This document shows positions 44,302-52,990 of a DNA stretch of 64,000 nucleotides, one piece after another. Every line of letters begins with the position of its first letter. The first letter of the stretch is position 1. The stretch spans positions 53,496-117,495 of the forward strand of contig CAZKUN010000001.1 in the NCBI GenBank assembly GCA_964555935.1, in the 5' to 3' direction. A program made the position numbers and the translations under genes. This DNA comes from CAZKUN01 sp964555935 (lineage in GTDB: Bacteria > Armatimonadota > Zipacnadia > Zipacnadales > VGFC01). The notes under the pieces are model-generated. The model was not told the DNA's origin. It worked only from the letters and a program-made list of their open reading frames with translations, and made no database searches.

Positions 44302-47300
44302 ATGGTCGGCCTCATCGCAACACTGCTCTGCGCCACGCCAGGGCCGTGTCAGGCGACGTGGCCCATCGAGTGCGACACTTCCGAGGGATGGGAAGCAAAG
44401 CCCGATTGGGTCCCAAATCCGTCCGAATCGGCCACCGTCAGGGCATCGAATGGCGTCATCACGTTTGCGGTGAGTGAGCCCGGGCGCGGGATGAAGTGGA
44501 CGCTGCCGGTGCGTCGGCTGAGCGCGGAGTTGCCGGGCTACTTGCTTGTCAGGGCACGCTCTAGCGGCATTGTTGCCAGCGGCGGATACGTGCTCCACAC
44601 GTTTGATGATGATGAAGGTGGCGCGGTCATCAGGCCGGGCGACTTCCCCTCCGATGGTCAGTGGCACGACATCGCCGTCGACCTGTTCCACGCCGGCATG
44701 CGCGGCGCGATCGAGGGAATAGCCGTTGAGGTGCAGGCGCGGGACGGCAAGGCCGAGTTGTCCTTCGATTCCCTCGGCCCGGTCGCCGTGCCCCCTCCCG
44801 GAGCAACCATCGTCCCGGGAGGCGCTCGCGACGACCGGGCCGTCACGATCACTTTCGATGAGCCTCTGGAATTCCGCCCACGATACGACTGGCTGGGGAA
44901 TCCGGCCGATGAGGGCGATCACCTCATCGAGCAGGCCGATGGCCACGTGAAGATGACCGTCACGACGCCGGGGCGCGGCATGAAGTGGTCAACGCAACTC
45001 GCCGAGCCGATCGACCTCACCGGGATGGCCTACGTGACGATACGCTACCGGGCCAAGGGCATCGCGACATGGGGTGACTACTTCGTATATGCCGGCAGCG
45101 CGACCGGCGGGGCCCCGCCGCAGACGGCCAACCTTGTCCGTGGGACCGACATACGCGCGGACGGGCGCTGGCATGCGGAGACGCTCCGCGTGGAGGACCT
45201 CTTCCCGGTCAAAGAACTTGCGTTCCAATTGCAGGCTGGAACGCCTGACGCGGTCGCGGAGACATCGAGCCTTGCGTTCAGCACTCGCCGCCCGCTGATG
45301 AACGTGGCGGATGCGTTCTCGTACTCGGAGGGTTGGGGTGAATCCGCGACCGCATCGCGCTCGTTCACGCCGGTCGATCTCGCGGGAGTTGTTGACACCT
45401 CAGGCTCCGATGTCGCGCGGTCATTCGGCCTGAACGACTGGCTGCCCGCGGGACGCATAACTGCCGAAGGCGTCCCGTTCGAGCTGGTCGAGGATCGCAT
45501 GGCGCTGGTTCCGCCGGGCGGCGGGCGCGTGCTTGAGATCCCCATCGGCGCCTCGGCGCGGGAGTTGATCTTGTTGATGGCGGCGCGACTTCCGAGCGAA
45601 GACTTGTCAGGAATGCTCGGCGGCCGGCCGCTTCGCAGCTTCAGCCAGCCGGAGCGACTCCGCATCGGCGTGGAGCGCGTGGATGGGAGCACTGACTGGA
45701 TGTTCCCCGCGCGGGTGTATGATGGCGCCTACCAGTTCTCGGCCGGCTTTGACGCGTATTCGCTCCCCGAACTGGGCGATGCCCCGATCGCCAACCTGCA
45801 CGTCCGGAGCGCGATGACCGAGGCCACGATCGGCGTTCTGGCCGTCACCGCTAACCACGCGGGGCCTCTCACGCAGCCACGGCCTGTGGCGTATCTCCCG
45901 CCCTTGGCCGAGCCCAAGCACGTGAAGCAGACTCCTCCGCGTCTAACGGTCGATGGTAACTCGCTGACCCTCGGCAACGCGCATCTGGAGGCGCGCTTTG
46001 ACGTAGGTGACGGCATCTCCCTCGCCAACCTGCAGCACAAGAACCTCGCGGGCGGAGAGTTGCGGCTTGCGCCCGGTCCGATCTTCTCAATCTCCGTGGA
46101 TGACGTCACGGTACGCTCGACCGACGTGACCGTGGGCGAGCCAACCCGCAACCCGAGTCGGGCGGAGGCGAGCATCGCCGTGCCATTCGATGCCCAACCG
46201 GCCGGGCTGCCCTTCACCGGGACCTTGCGCGTGGCGTTGGGCAGCGGCCCGGATCTAGCGATGTCCCTCGACCTCCGGCATGTGGGAGACGACACCATCC
46301 GTCCAGGCGTCAGCTTCCCGCAGCTTACCGAGGTGGTGATGGGCGACCATGCGGACACCTGGTACATGCACTCGGGCCGTGGCGGCGTCATCAGCAATCG
46401 GCCCGCGAGGAGTTCCGAGGCATACGCGGGGCGCAACCCACTTCAGATCATGGACGTCTTCAGCCCGCAGGCCCGTGGCGGACTGTACTTGATGGTCCGC
46501 GATCTGGACGACATCTACAAGCACTTCACGCTCAGCAAGACCGACGAGGGAGTGCTCGCCCAGATCGACTACTTCAGACGCGACTACGGCCCGGGCGAGA
46601 AGATCGAGATTGCCCCAGCCGTGATCGGCGCCCACACGGGCGACTGGCGCGTGGCGCTCGACGCGTACAAGCAATGGGTGTCGACATGGTACGAACCCCA
46701 AGTCCCGCGCAAGCAGTGGTTCAACGAGTGCTTCAACTACCGCCAGCACCTCGTGCGTGGCGGGCTCTTCGACTTCGGCGCCGGCGAGTACCGGATGGAC
46801 GAAGCGCTGCGGGAAGACATTGACTTCTTCGGCCGCGTCGACTACTTCCACATCTTCGATTTCGGCCAATCAGACACGTTCGGGCGCGTCGGCGACTACA
46901 CGCATTACGACGAGATTGGCGGGCGCACAGCATTGGCGGCGGCGATACAGGGCGTCCAGGACGAGGGCGTTCGGGTAGGCCTCTACATCGAAGGATACCT
47001 GGTCGACGAGCGAGGCGATTTCGGTCGCGACCATGTTGAGCCGTGGCACATCATCAAGCGCGACGGCGGCCCGCTCCTGTGGAACGGCGCGCCTCTCGAG
47101 CACATGATGTGCCCGGCGGTTGCCGGGTGGCAGGACTACCTCGCCGCGACATACGAACGCGTCACGGGCGAACTCACGCCCGACGGCATGTACATTGACC
47201 AGCACGGTTTCGCCGACGCGTGGAAGATCTGCCACAGCCCCGACCACGGGCACCCGGTTCCGATGCCGCCACTTCGAGGCGAGCGGGAGATGGATGAGAA

Positions 47301-47928
47301 GATCCGCGCGGCAGTCCCAGAACACATGGCGACACTCACCGAGGAAGTCCCGACCGACGTCAACAGCCAGTATCAAGACGGGGCTCTCGGCTACTCGGTG
47401 GCCCAAGCCAACTCGGAGCTGTCCCCTCACCGCATTCAGCTCTTCCGATTCTGCTTCCCGGGCTTCAAGATCTTCCAGCTTGTGAGCTACAACCCATTCG
47501 TCGAAGGCGGATGGGAATTGCTCAAGTTCCCATTCTTCAACGGCGAGGGCACGTGGCTGGGGAACTCCATCCCCGGTGGCTTTGGCGCGGACGCCCAGGC
47601 GTTCCTGCGCAAATCGTTTGCGATCCTACACGAGCACCGCGACGCGTTCACCTCGTCAGACGTCGAGCCACTGGTGCCGACCGACGATGCAAGGGTTTGC
47701 GCGAACCGGTTCGCCACGGACGGCAAGACCATTTGGACGCTGATAAATATGGACTACCGCACGTACCGAGGGCCCGCACTCACGATCCCGCACGTGAAGG
47801 GCGCGCGTTACATCGATGTCTGGAACGAACGCGAGATCGCGCCTCGCATCAAAGGCAAACGGGCCGAGATCCCTGTGGAAATCGGCCCGCGTGAAGTCGG
47901 CTGTGTTGCGCAGATACTCGGCGGCTAG
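44302..47928 (+). CDS. Giant secreted glycosidase-like protein with duplicated N-terminal carbohydrate-binding-like domains
   Basis: A 1208-residue secreted protein (short signal peptide, MVGLIATLLCATPGPCQA). Two homologous beta-sandwich domains lie at about 21-157 and 186-327; both share PGRGMKW (60-66 and 223-229) and a DGxWH turn before a hydrophobic strand. The central part (about 540-860) is another sandwich with 'GISLANLQHKNLAGGELRL'. The C-terminal TIM-barrel-like part has QWFNECFNYRQHLVRGG, YLVDERGDFGRDH, DGMYIDQHGFADAWKICH and LTEEVPTDVNSQYQDGALGY, carrying many acidic residues. It resembles the DUF6259 type. ATG 44302 follows GGAGG and lies 21 nt after the GH116 stop; the two are an operon. 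Its stop overlaps the aldolase stop on the other strand. GH number is not assigned. Confidence 0.65.
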   Translation: MVGLIATLLCATPGPCQATWPIECDTSEGWEAKPDWVPNPSESATVRASNGVITFAVSEPGRGMKWTLPVRRLSAELPGYLLVRARSSGIVASGGYVLHTFDDDEGGAVIRPGDFPSDGQWHDIAVDLFHAGMRGAIEGIAVEVQARDGKAELSFDSLGPVAVPPPGATIVPGGARDDRAVTITFDEPLEFRPRYDWLGNPADEGDHLIEQADGHVKMTVTTPGRGMKWSTQLAEPIDLTGMAYVTIRYRAKGIATWGDYFVYAGSATGGAPPQTANLVRGTDIRADGRWHAETLRVEDLFPVKELAFQLQAGTPDAVAETSSLAFSTRRPLMNVADAFSYSEGWGESATASRSFTPVDLAGVVDTSGSDVARSFGLNDWLPAGRITAEGVPFELVEDRMALVPPGGGRVLEIPIGASARELILLMAARLPSEDLSGMLGGRPLRSFSQPERLRIGVERVDGSTDWMFPARVYDGAYQFSAGFDAYSLPELGDAPIANLHVRSAMTEATIGVLAVTANHAGPLTQPRPVAYLPPLAEPKHVKQTPPRLTVDGNSLTLGNAHLEARFDVGDGISLANLQHKNLAGGELRLAPGPIFSISVDDVTVRSTDVTVGEPTRNPSRAEASIAVPFDAQPAGLPFTGTLRVALGSGPDLAMSLDLRHVGDDTIRPGVSFPQLTEVVMGDHADTWYMHSGRGGVISNRPARSSEAYAGRNPLQIMDVFSPQARGGLYLMVRDLDDIYKHFTLSKTDEGVLAQIDYFRRDYGPGEKIEIAPAVIGAHTGDWRVALDAYKQWVSTWYEPQVPRKQWFNECFNYRQHLVRGGLFDFGAGEYRMDEALREDIDFFGRVDYFHIFDFGQSDTFGRVGDYTHYDEIGGRTALAAAIQGVQDEGVRVGLYIEGYLVDERGDFGRDHVEPWHIIKRDGGPLLWNGAPLEHMMCPAVAGWQDYLAATYERVTGELTPDGMYIDQHGFADAWKICHSPDHGHPVPMPPLRGEREMDEKIRAAVPEHMATLTEEVPTDVNSQYQDGALGYSVAQANSELSPHRIQLFRFCFPGFKIFQLVSYNPFVEGGWELLKFPFFNGEGTWLGNSIPGGFGADAQAFLRKSFAILHEHRDAFTSSDVEPLVPTDDARVCANRFATDGKTIWTLINMDYRTYRGPALTIPHVKGARYIDVWNEREIAPRIKGKRAEIPVEIGPREVGCVAQILGG

Positions 47929-48890
47929 TCCAGCTCTTCCTCCGCCGCGATCAGGTCGTAGAACGCGCAGTAATCGCTCTCTTTGTCCGTGCCCATGATC
48001 GCCATCGCCGTGCGCGGATGCCGGTTGTGGGTGCCGGTCACCATGTACGGTATGTGGTAACCCCACGCAAGCTCCTTCTGGAGCGGCGCGATGCGGCGCG
48101 CGCAGACGTCGAGGATCGGCCTGACATCGAATTTAGGGTTCTTCAGGAAAGACACGAGCAGTTCCATCGGGCAGTTCCCGGCGCCGCGTCCGATGCCGAA
48201 GATCGACGCGTCGAGGAAGTTCGCGTTGTGGATGATCGCCTCGATCGTGTTCCCGAAGCCAAGCTGCTGGTTGTTATGGCAGTGGATGCCGACTTCCTTG
48301 TCTGGGCTGAGGAAGCCGCGATACTTATCTACCAAGTGGTGGATCTGCTCCGAATACATGGCGCCGAAGCTGTCGACGACGTAGACGGCGTCCGTCGTTG
48401 TCTCGCTGTCAATCTGCTGAACGGCCTCATCGACATCGAGTTCGAGAGCGTGGGAGACGGCCATGATGTTGATCGTCGTCTCGTACCCGAGGCCCTCGCA
48501 GAAGTTCACGAGATGGATGGCCTTGTCCACGTCTTTGACGTAGCAGGCGACCCGCACCATCGAGATGACGCTCTCGGACGCCGGGATAAACTGCTCTTCC
48601 TCGACGCGCCCGACGTCGCACATGATGCTGATCTTGGTGTTGGAGCCGCCGGTATCGCCGTCATTGGTGACGCGGCGAACGTCCGCCTCTTCGCAGTAAC
48701 GCCAAGGCCCGTTCTCGCTTTTTGAGAACAGCTCCGGGTTCGCGCGGTAGCCAAGCTCGACGTAATCCAGGCCCGCCTCGCAACTGGCCGTCCAGACATC
48801 GCTGACAAGGTCGTCGTCGAAGTACCAATCATTCATCAACCCGCCGTCGCGGATCGTGCAGTCCAATACTTTGATCTCGGGGCGATACAC
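47925..48890 (-). CDS. DRE-TIM metallolyase / HMGL-like aldolase family protein
   Basis: A 321-residue TIM-barrel protein of the pyruvate-carboxyltransferase/HMG-CoA-lyase type. The signature opening is IKVLDCTIRDGGLMNDW (the DRE-TIM 'D-x-T-x-R-D' equivalent, with metal-ligand Asp), later VGIHCHNNQQLGFGNT with the HxH metal ligands and GAGNCPMELLVSFL. This close relationship to 4-hydroxy-2-oxovalerate aldolase or isopropylmalate synthase types suggests a C-C bond lyase or condensing enzyme, often near sugar gene sets. GTG 48890 has GGAGG 7 nt upstream and is preferred over longer upstream starts. The substrate is unknown. It shares 4 bp at its 3' end with the convergent glycosidase gene. Confidence 0.82.
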   Translation of the reverse strand: MYRPEIKVLDCTIRDGGLMNDWYFDDDLVSDVWTASCEAGLDYVELGYRANPELFSKSENGPWRYCEEADVRRVTNDGDTGGSNTKISIMCDVGRVEEEQFIPASESVISMVRVACYVKDVDKAIHLVNFCEGLGYETTINIMAVSHALELDVDEAVQQIDSETTTDAVYVVDSFGAMYSEQIHHLVDKYRGFLSPDKEVGIHCHNNQQLGFGNTIEAIIHNANFLDASIFGIGRGAGNCPMELLVSFLKNPKFDVRPILDVCARRIAPLQKELAWGYHIPYMVTGTHNRHPRTAMAIMGTDKESDYCAFYDLIAAEEELD

Positions 48891-48927
48891 GATGCAACCT
48901 CCATTAGCAGAGCCACGGCTCGAGACA

Positions 48928-50856
48928 TCACTTGGATGGTCTGTCACTCATCGTCTCTTCCAGGTACTGCTTCAGAGCCTCCGCTGATCGGCGACTCATC
49001 CCACGTACCTTGCCTATCTCGTCGACGGTGGCCTCTCGGAGGCGCGCCACCGATCGGAAGGTCTTCACCAACTCGCGCTTGCGCTTGGGGCCAATACCGG
49101 GGGCTTCGTCGAGGACCGACTTGCGTGCCCGTTTGGCGCGGATCTCGCGGTGGTGCGTTATGGCAAACCGATGGGCCTCGTCGCGAATCCGCATCAGCAA
49201 CCTGTGTCCACGGACGCACTCGGCCATCGGAACGGGGTCGGAGCGACCGGGCACGTAGACATGCTCGTGCTCCTTCGCGAGCCCCACAACCGCTATATCA
49301 GTATGCCCTGATTCCGCCAAAACGTCCAGAGCAACATTCAACTGCCCCTTGCCGCCGTCAACGACAATGAGGTTGGGTAGCGGCAGAAACTTCTCGTTCT
49401 CGGCCTCGGCGGCGGCAAACCGGCGAGACATGACCTCACGCATCATCGCATAGTCGTTCGGCTCTCCCTCGCCCTGCTTGATGCGAAAGCGGCGGTAGGC
49501 GCTCGACGCCGGCCAACCGTCCACAGCGACGACCATCGACCCGGTCGCCATGTGGCCCTGGATGTTCGAGATGTCGTAGCACTCAATGCGTGCCGGACCT
49601 TCCTCGAGCGAGAGCGTTTCGGCCAACTCCCAGAGCGTCTGCCGACCGATTCGCGCGTGCTCGGCTTCCGTACTCTCAAGCGCGTTGAGGCCGTTGACGG
49701 CATTCTCGGTCGCCATCTCCGTCAGTCGGCGCTTCTCGCCCCGCTGAGGGCAAGCGACGGTCACGTTGCTGCCGCGCAACTCCGTGAGCGCCGACGCCAG
49801 CGCGTCCATCTCCGCGGTCTGGTGATTCAGCAGCACCTCGCGCGGCACGTGCGTGGCGCGAGCGTAATACTGCGTGAGGAACGCCGCGAGCACGTCCGCC
49901 GGCGACCGGTCCATGGCACGGATCAGGATGTGCTGTTCTTGGTCGATGAGCTTCCCCCGGCGGATGCACAGCCGCTGCACGGCCGCGCGGTCGCCCGACA
50001 CCACGGCGGCGATCACGTCCTGATCGCGCGCCGCGTCCCCGGCGATCACTTTCTGCTGTTCGGTGACGCGCCGCACAGCCTCCAGCTTGTCGCGATAGCG
50101 GGCCGCCCGCTCGAAGTTCAGACTCTCAGACGCTGCCTGCATCTCCTGTTCGAGGTCCCGTTCCACCTCGTCTGTCTTGCCCTCCAGGAACAACTCCACC
50201 TGGCGGACGACCTCGGCATACTCCTCCTTGGTCACGCTCCCGTTGCACGGCCCGGCGCACCGGTGGATGTGTCGATCCAGACATGGTGGAGGTTGCTTGC
50301 TGGGATCGATCTTGTGGCGACAGGGACGCAAGCCAAACAACTCGCCCGCCATTCGCATCACGCGTCTCATCGAGCGCGTCGACGTGTAAGGCCCAAAGTA
50401 CCGCCCTTTGCTCTGGCGATGCACGACGCGCTGTTTGGGATCCTGATAGGCGCGCGGGTTGCGGGTCCGGCCGGCACTCGGCCGCGCCGACCGTGGCAAC
50501 TCCCGGACCAACACCAGACGAGGGTACTCCTCGTCAGTCGTGAGCTTCAGATAGGGGTAGCTCTTGTCGTCAGCGAGGCGGATGTTGAACTGCGGCTCGT
50601 GCTCGCGGATGAGGTTCCACTCAAGTACCAGCGCCTCGGCCTCCGAGGCGACAACCGTGTACTCGATGTCACCGACCCGCTTGAGCATCGTCGCGCTCCA
50701 CGGCGAGTGGCCGCCCTTGCTCGGAGAGAACCAGTCGTGCAGACGCTTGCGCAGCGAGATGGTCTTACCGACATACAAGACCTTCCCGCGCGCATCCCTG
50801 AAGACGTAGCTCCCCGGCTTGGTCGGAGCAGCGTCGATCTTCTCACGCAGCGTCAT
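48928..50856 (-). CDS. uvrC: Excinuclease ABC subunit C
   Basis: A 642-residue nuclease making the dual incisions in nucleotide excision repair. The GIY-YIG domain starts TKPGSYVFRDARGKVLYVGKT (the Y/G positions in GSYVF and KVLYVG), followed by LRKRLHDWF. The UVR motif lies in SESLNFERAARYRDKLEAV, a central RNase-H-like domain has IECYDISNIQGHMATGSMVV and NLIVVDGGKGQLNVA, and the C-terminal tandem HhH is DEAPGIGPKRKRELVKTF and KVRGMSRRSAEAL. ATG 50856 has GGAG 8 nt upstream and comes 13 nt after uvrB ends. The length is close to the usual 600-620 residues plus a loop insertion. Confidence 0.97.
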   Translation of the reverse strand: MTLREKIDAAPTKPGSYVFRDARGKVLYVGKTISLRKRLHDWFSPSKGGHSPWSATMLKRVGDIEYTVVASEAEALVLEWNLIREHEPQFNIRLADDKSYPYLKLTTDEEYPRLVLVRELPRSARPSAGRTRNPRAYQDPKQRVVHRQSKGRYFGPYTSTRSMRRVMRMAGELFGLRPCRHKIDPSKQPPPCLDRHIHRCAGPCNGSVTKEEYAEVVRQVELFLEGKTDEVERDLEQEMQAASESLNFERAARYRDKLEAVRRVTEQQKVIAGDAARDQDVIAAVVSGDRAAVQRLCIRRGKLIDQEQHILIRAMDRSPADVLAAFLTQYYARATHVPREVLLNHQTAEMDALASALTELRGSNVTVACPQRGEKRRLTEMATENAVNGLNALESTEAEHARIGRQTLWELAETLSLEEGPARIECYDISNIQGHMATGSMVVAVDGWPASSAYRRFRIKQGEGEPNDYAMMREVMSRRFAAAEAENEKFLPLPNLIVVDGGKGQLNVALDVLAESGHTDIAVVGLAKEHEHVYVPGRSDPVPMAECVRGHRLLMRIRDEAHRFAITHHREIRAKRARKSVLDEAPGIGPKRKRELVKTFRSVARLREATVDEIGKVRGMSRRSAEALKQYLEETMSDRPSK

Positions 50857-50869
50857 CGTCCGCGCTCCA

Positions 50870-52870
50870 TCAGGCCTGCTCGCCGCGCAGTTTCGCAAGC
50901 TCGGCAATCTCATCGCGCAGCGCGGCGGCGCGTTCGAACTCGAGATTCTGCGCGGCTGAGCGCATCTCTTCTTCCAGCGACGCGATGATCGTGGCAAGGT
51001 CCTTGTCCTCAAGGTCCGCCAGTTCCTCGATCTCTATCGTCTTCGTAGCTGCCTCGGTCTCCTCTTTCGACCTGATCGAATCGCGCACGGCCTTCTCGAT
51101 CGTAGCCGGCTCAATCCCATGCTCTTCGTTATATGCGATCTGCCTGTCGCGGCGGCGATTGGTCTCGTCAAGCGCCTTCTGCATCGAAGCCGTGACCTCG
51201 TCGGCGTACATGAGAACCAACCCGTCCACGTTCCGTGCCGCGCGGCCGATGGTCTGAATCAGAGATGTTGCCGACCGCAGGAAACCCTCCCGATCGGCGT
51301 CCAGGATGGCAACGAGCGTCACCTCAGGCAGGTCGAGGCCCTCCCTGAGCAAGTTGATCCCCACCAGCACGTCGTAGGCACCCAGTCGCAGATCTCTGAG
51401 CAACTCCGTGCGGTCGAACGTCTGCACCTCGGAGTGGAGGTAGTTCACGCGCACGCCTAGCTCCGCCAAATACTCCGACAGATCCTCGGCCATGCGCTTG
51501 GTCAGCGTCGTCACCAACACGCGCTCGTGCTTCTCAACGCGTATCTGGATCTCGTTTACCAGGTCGTCGATCTGGTGCTCGGTGGGGCGCACCTCGATGT
51601 TCGGATCGACCAGCCCCGTCGGCCGAATGATCTGCTCCACCACCTCGCTGCTGTGCGCGAATTCATACGGCCCCGGAGTCGCCGACATGTATATGACGTG
51701 GTTCAGCCGCTGCTCCCATTCGCTAAATGAAAGCGGGCGGTTGTCGTACGCCGACGGCAGCCGGAACCCGTGCGATACGAGGGAGTGCTTCCTGGACTTG
51801 TCCCCCTCGAGCATTGCCCGTATCTGAGGGATCGTCTGGTGCGACTCGTCCACCATCATGATGAAATCGTCCGGGAAATAGTCGAGCAACGTGTACGGAG
51901 GCGTCCCCGGTTCCCGTCCATCGAAGTGCCGGGAGTAGTTCTCGATCCCCTGGCAGTAGCCGATCTCCTCGATCATCTCGAGGTCGTATTTCGTACGCTG
52001 CTCCAGTCTCTGCGCCTCAAGGAGCATCCCCTCGTCACGGAGGAACTGCAGCCTCTCGTGAAGCTCCTCCCGAATCGTCTTCTGGGCGCGCTGCTGGCGT
52101 TCCATCGACGCAACGTAATGAGTGGCGGGGAACACTACGACGGTCTGCTTCTCCTCGAGGATCTCGCCGGTCAACTGGTCGACAACCGTGATGCGTTCAA
52201 TCTCATCCCCGAACAGCTCGATGCGGGTGACGAGATCCTCATCGACGGGGTGGATCTCAATTACATCCCCGCGCACGCGGAACTGACCTCGGTCCAGAGC
52301 CACATCGTTTCGGCCGAACTGCATCGACACGAGTTGGCGCAGTATCTCGTCGCGTTCGATGGTCTCGCCGACCCGAGCCTTGACGGTGATCTCCTCATAC
52401 TGATCCGGCGCGCCGAGACCGTAGATGCACGAGACCGACGCCACAACCACAACATCGCGCATCTCCATGAGCGCTTGCGTCGCCGAGTGACGCAGCCGGT
52501 CGATCTCCTCATTGATCTGGGCGTCCTTCTCGATGTACGTGTCCGTTTGCGGTAGATAAGCTTCGGGCTGGTAATAGTCGTAGAAGCTGACGAAATACTC
52601 GACGCGGTTATTCGGAAGAAACTCGCGGAACTCAGCGCAGTTCTGCGCCGCGAGCGTCTTGTTGTGGCACATCACAAGCGCCGGCCGCTGAACGCGCTGG
52701 AGGACCTGGGCCATGGTGAACGTCTTGCCCGTGCCGGTCGCGCCCAACAGCGTCTGGTGGCGATTCCCCTGGTCCAGACTCTCGACTAGGCTGTCGATCG
52801 CCCCGGGCTGATCGCCGCTTGGCGTGTACTCGCTGATGACCTCAAACTGCCTGGTGCTGCTTTGGACCAC
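50870..52870 (-). CDS. uvrB: Excinuclease ABC subunit B
   Basis: A 666-residue DNA-damage-verifying helicase-like protein of nucleotide excision repair. Helicase motifs are complete: Walker A GATGTGKTFTMAQV, the beta-hairpin region YYQPEAYLPQTDTYIEKD, MVDESHQTIPQIR, and GINLLREGLDLPEVTLVAILDAD with the Q/R motifs IQTIGRAARN. The C-terminal UVR helix is LEEEMRSAAQNLEFERAAALRDEI. GTG 52870 is preferred over GTG 52894, since GGAAGGAG lies about 9 nt upstream. uvrC follows after 13 nt, so the two are an operon; no uvrA is in the window. Confidence 0.97.
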   Translation of the reverse strand: MVQSSTRQFEVISEYTPSGDQPGAIDSLVESLDQGNRHQTLLGATGTGKTFTMAQVLQRVQRPALVMCHNKTLAAQNCAEFREFLPNNRVEYFVSFYDYYQPEAYLPQTDTYIEKDAQINEEIDRLRHSATQALMEMRDVVVVASVSCIYGLGAPDQYEEITVKARVGETIERDEILRQLVSMQFGRNDVALDRGQFRVRGDVIEIHPVDEDLVTRIELFGDEIERITVVDQLTGEILEEKQTVVVFPATHYVASMERQQRAQKTIREELHERLQFLRDEGMLLEAQRLEQRTKYDLEMIEEIGYCQGIENYSRHFDGREPGTPPYTLLDYFPDDFIMMVDESHQTIPQIRAMLEGDKSRKHSLVSHGFRLPSAYDNRPLSFSEWEQRLNHVIYMSATPGPYEFAHSSEVVEQIIRPTGLVDPNIEVRPTEHQIDDLVNEIQIRVEKHERVLVTTLTKRMAEDLSEYLAELGVRVNYLHSEVQTFDRTELLRDLRLGAYDVLVGINLLREGLDLPEVTLVAILDADREGFLRSATSLIQTIGRAARNVDGLVLMYADEVTASMQKALDETNRRRDRQIAYNEEHGIEPATIEKAVRDSIRSKEETEAATKTIEIEELADLEDKDLATIIASLEEEMRSAAQNLEFERAAALRDEIAELAKLRGEQA

Positions 52871-52990
52871 GGGTGGTGCGCTCCTTCCGATCACATGCGC
52901 CAGGGCGAAGACGCGCCGCTACGCGCCACGCCCCCCGTGCGGTGCGGTACTACTGATACCAGAACAACCTGCGCCAGTGCGGGGTGTCCG

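Noticed and set aside
49552..50988. Plus-strand open frame of 478 codons opposite uvrC
   Set aside because: UvrC is intact on the minus strand; this is another GC-driven antisense frame.
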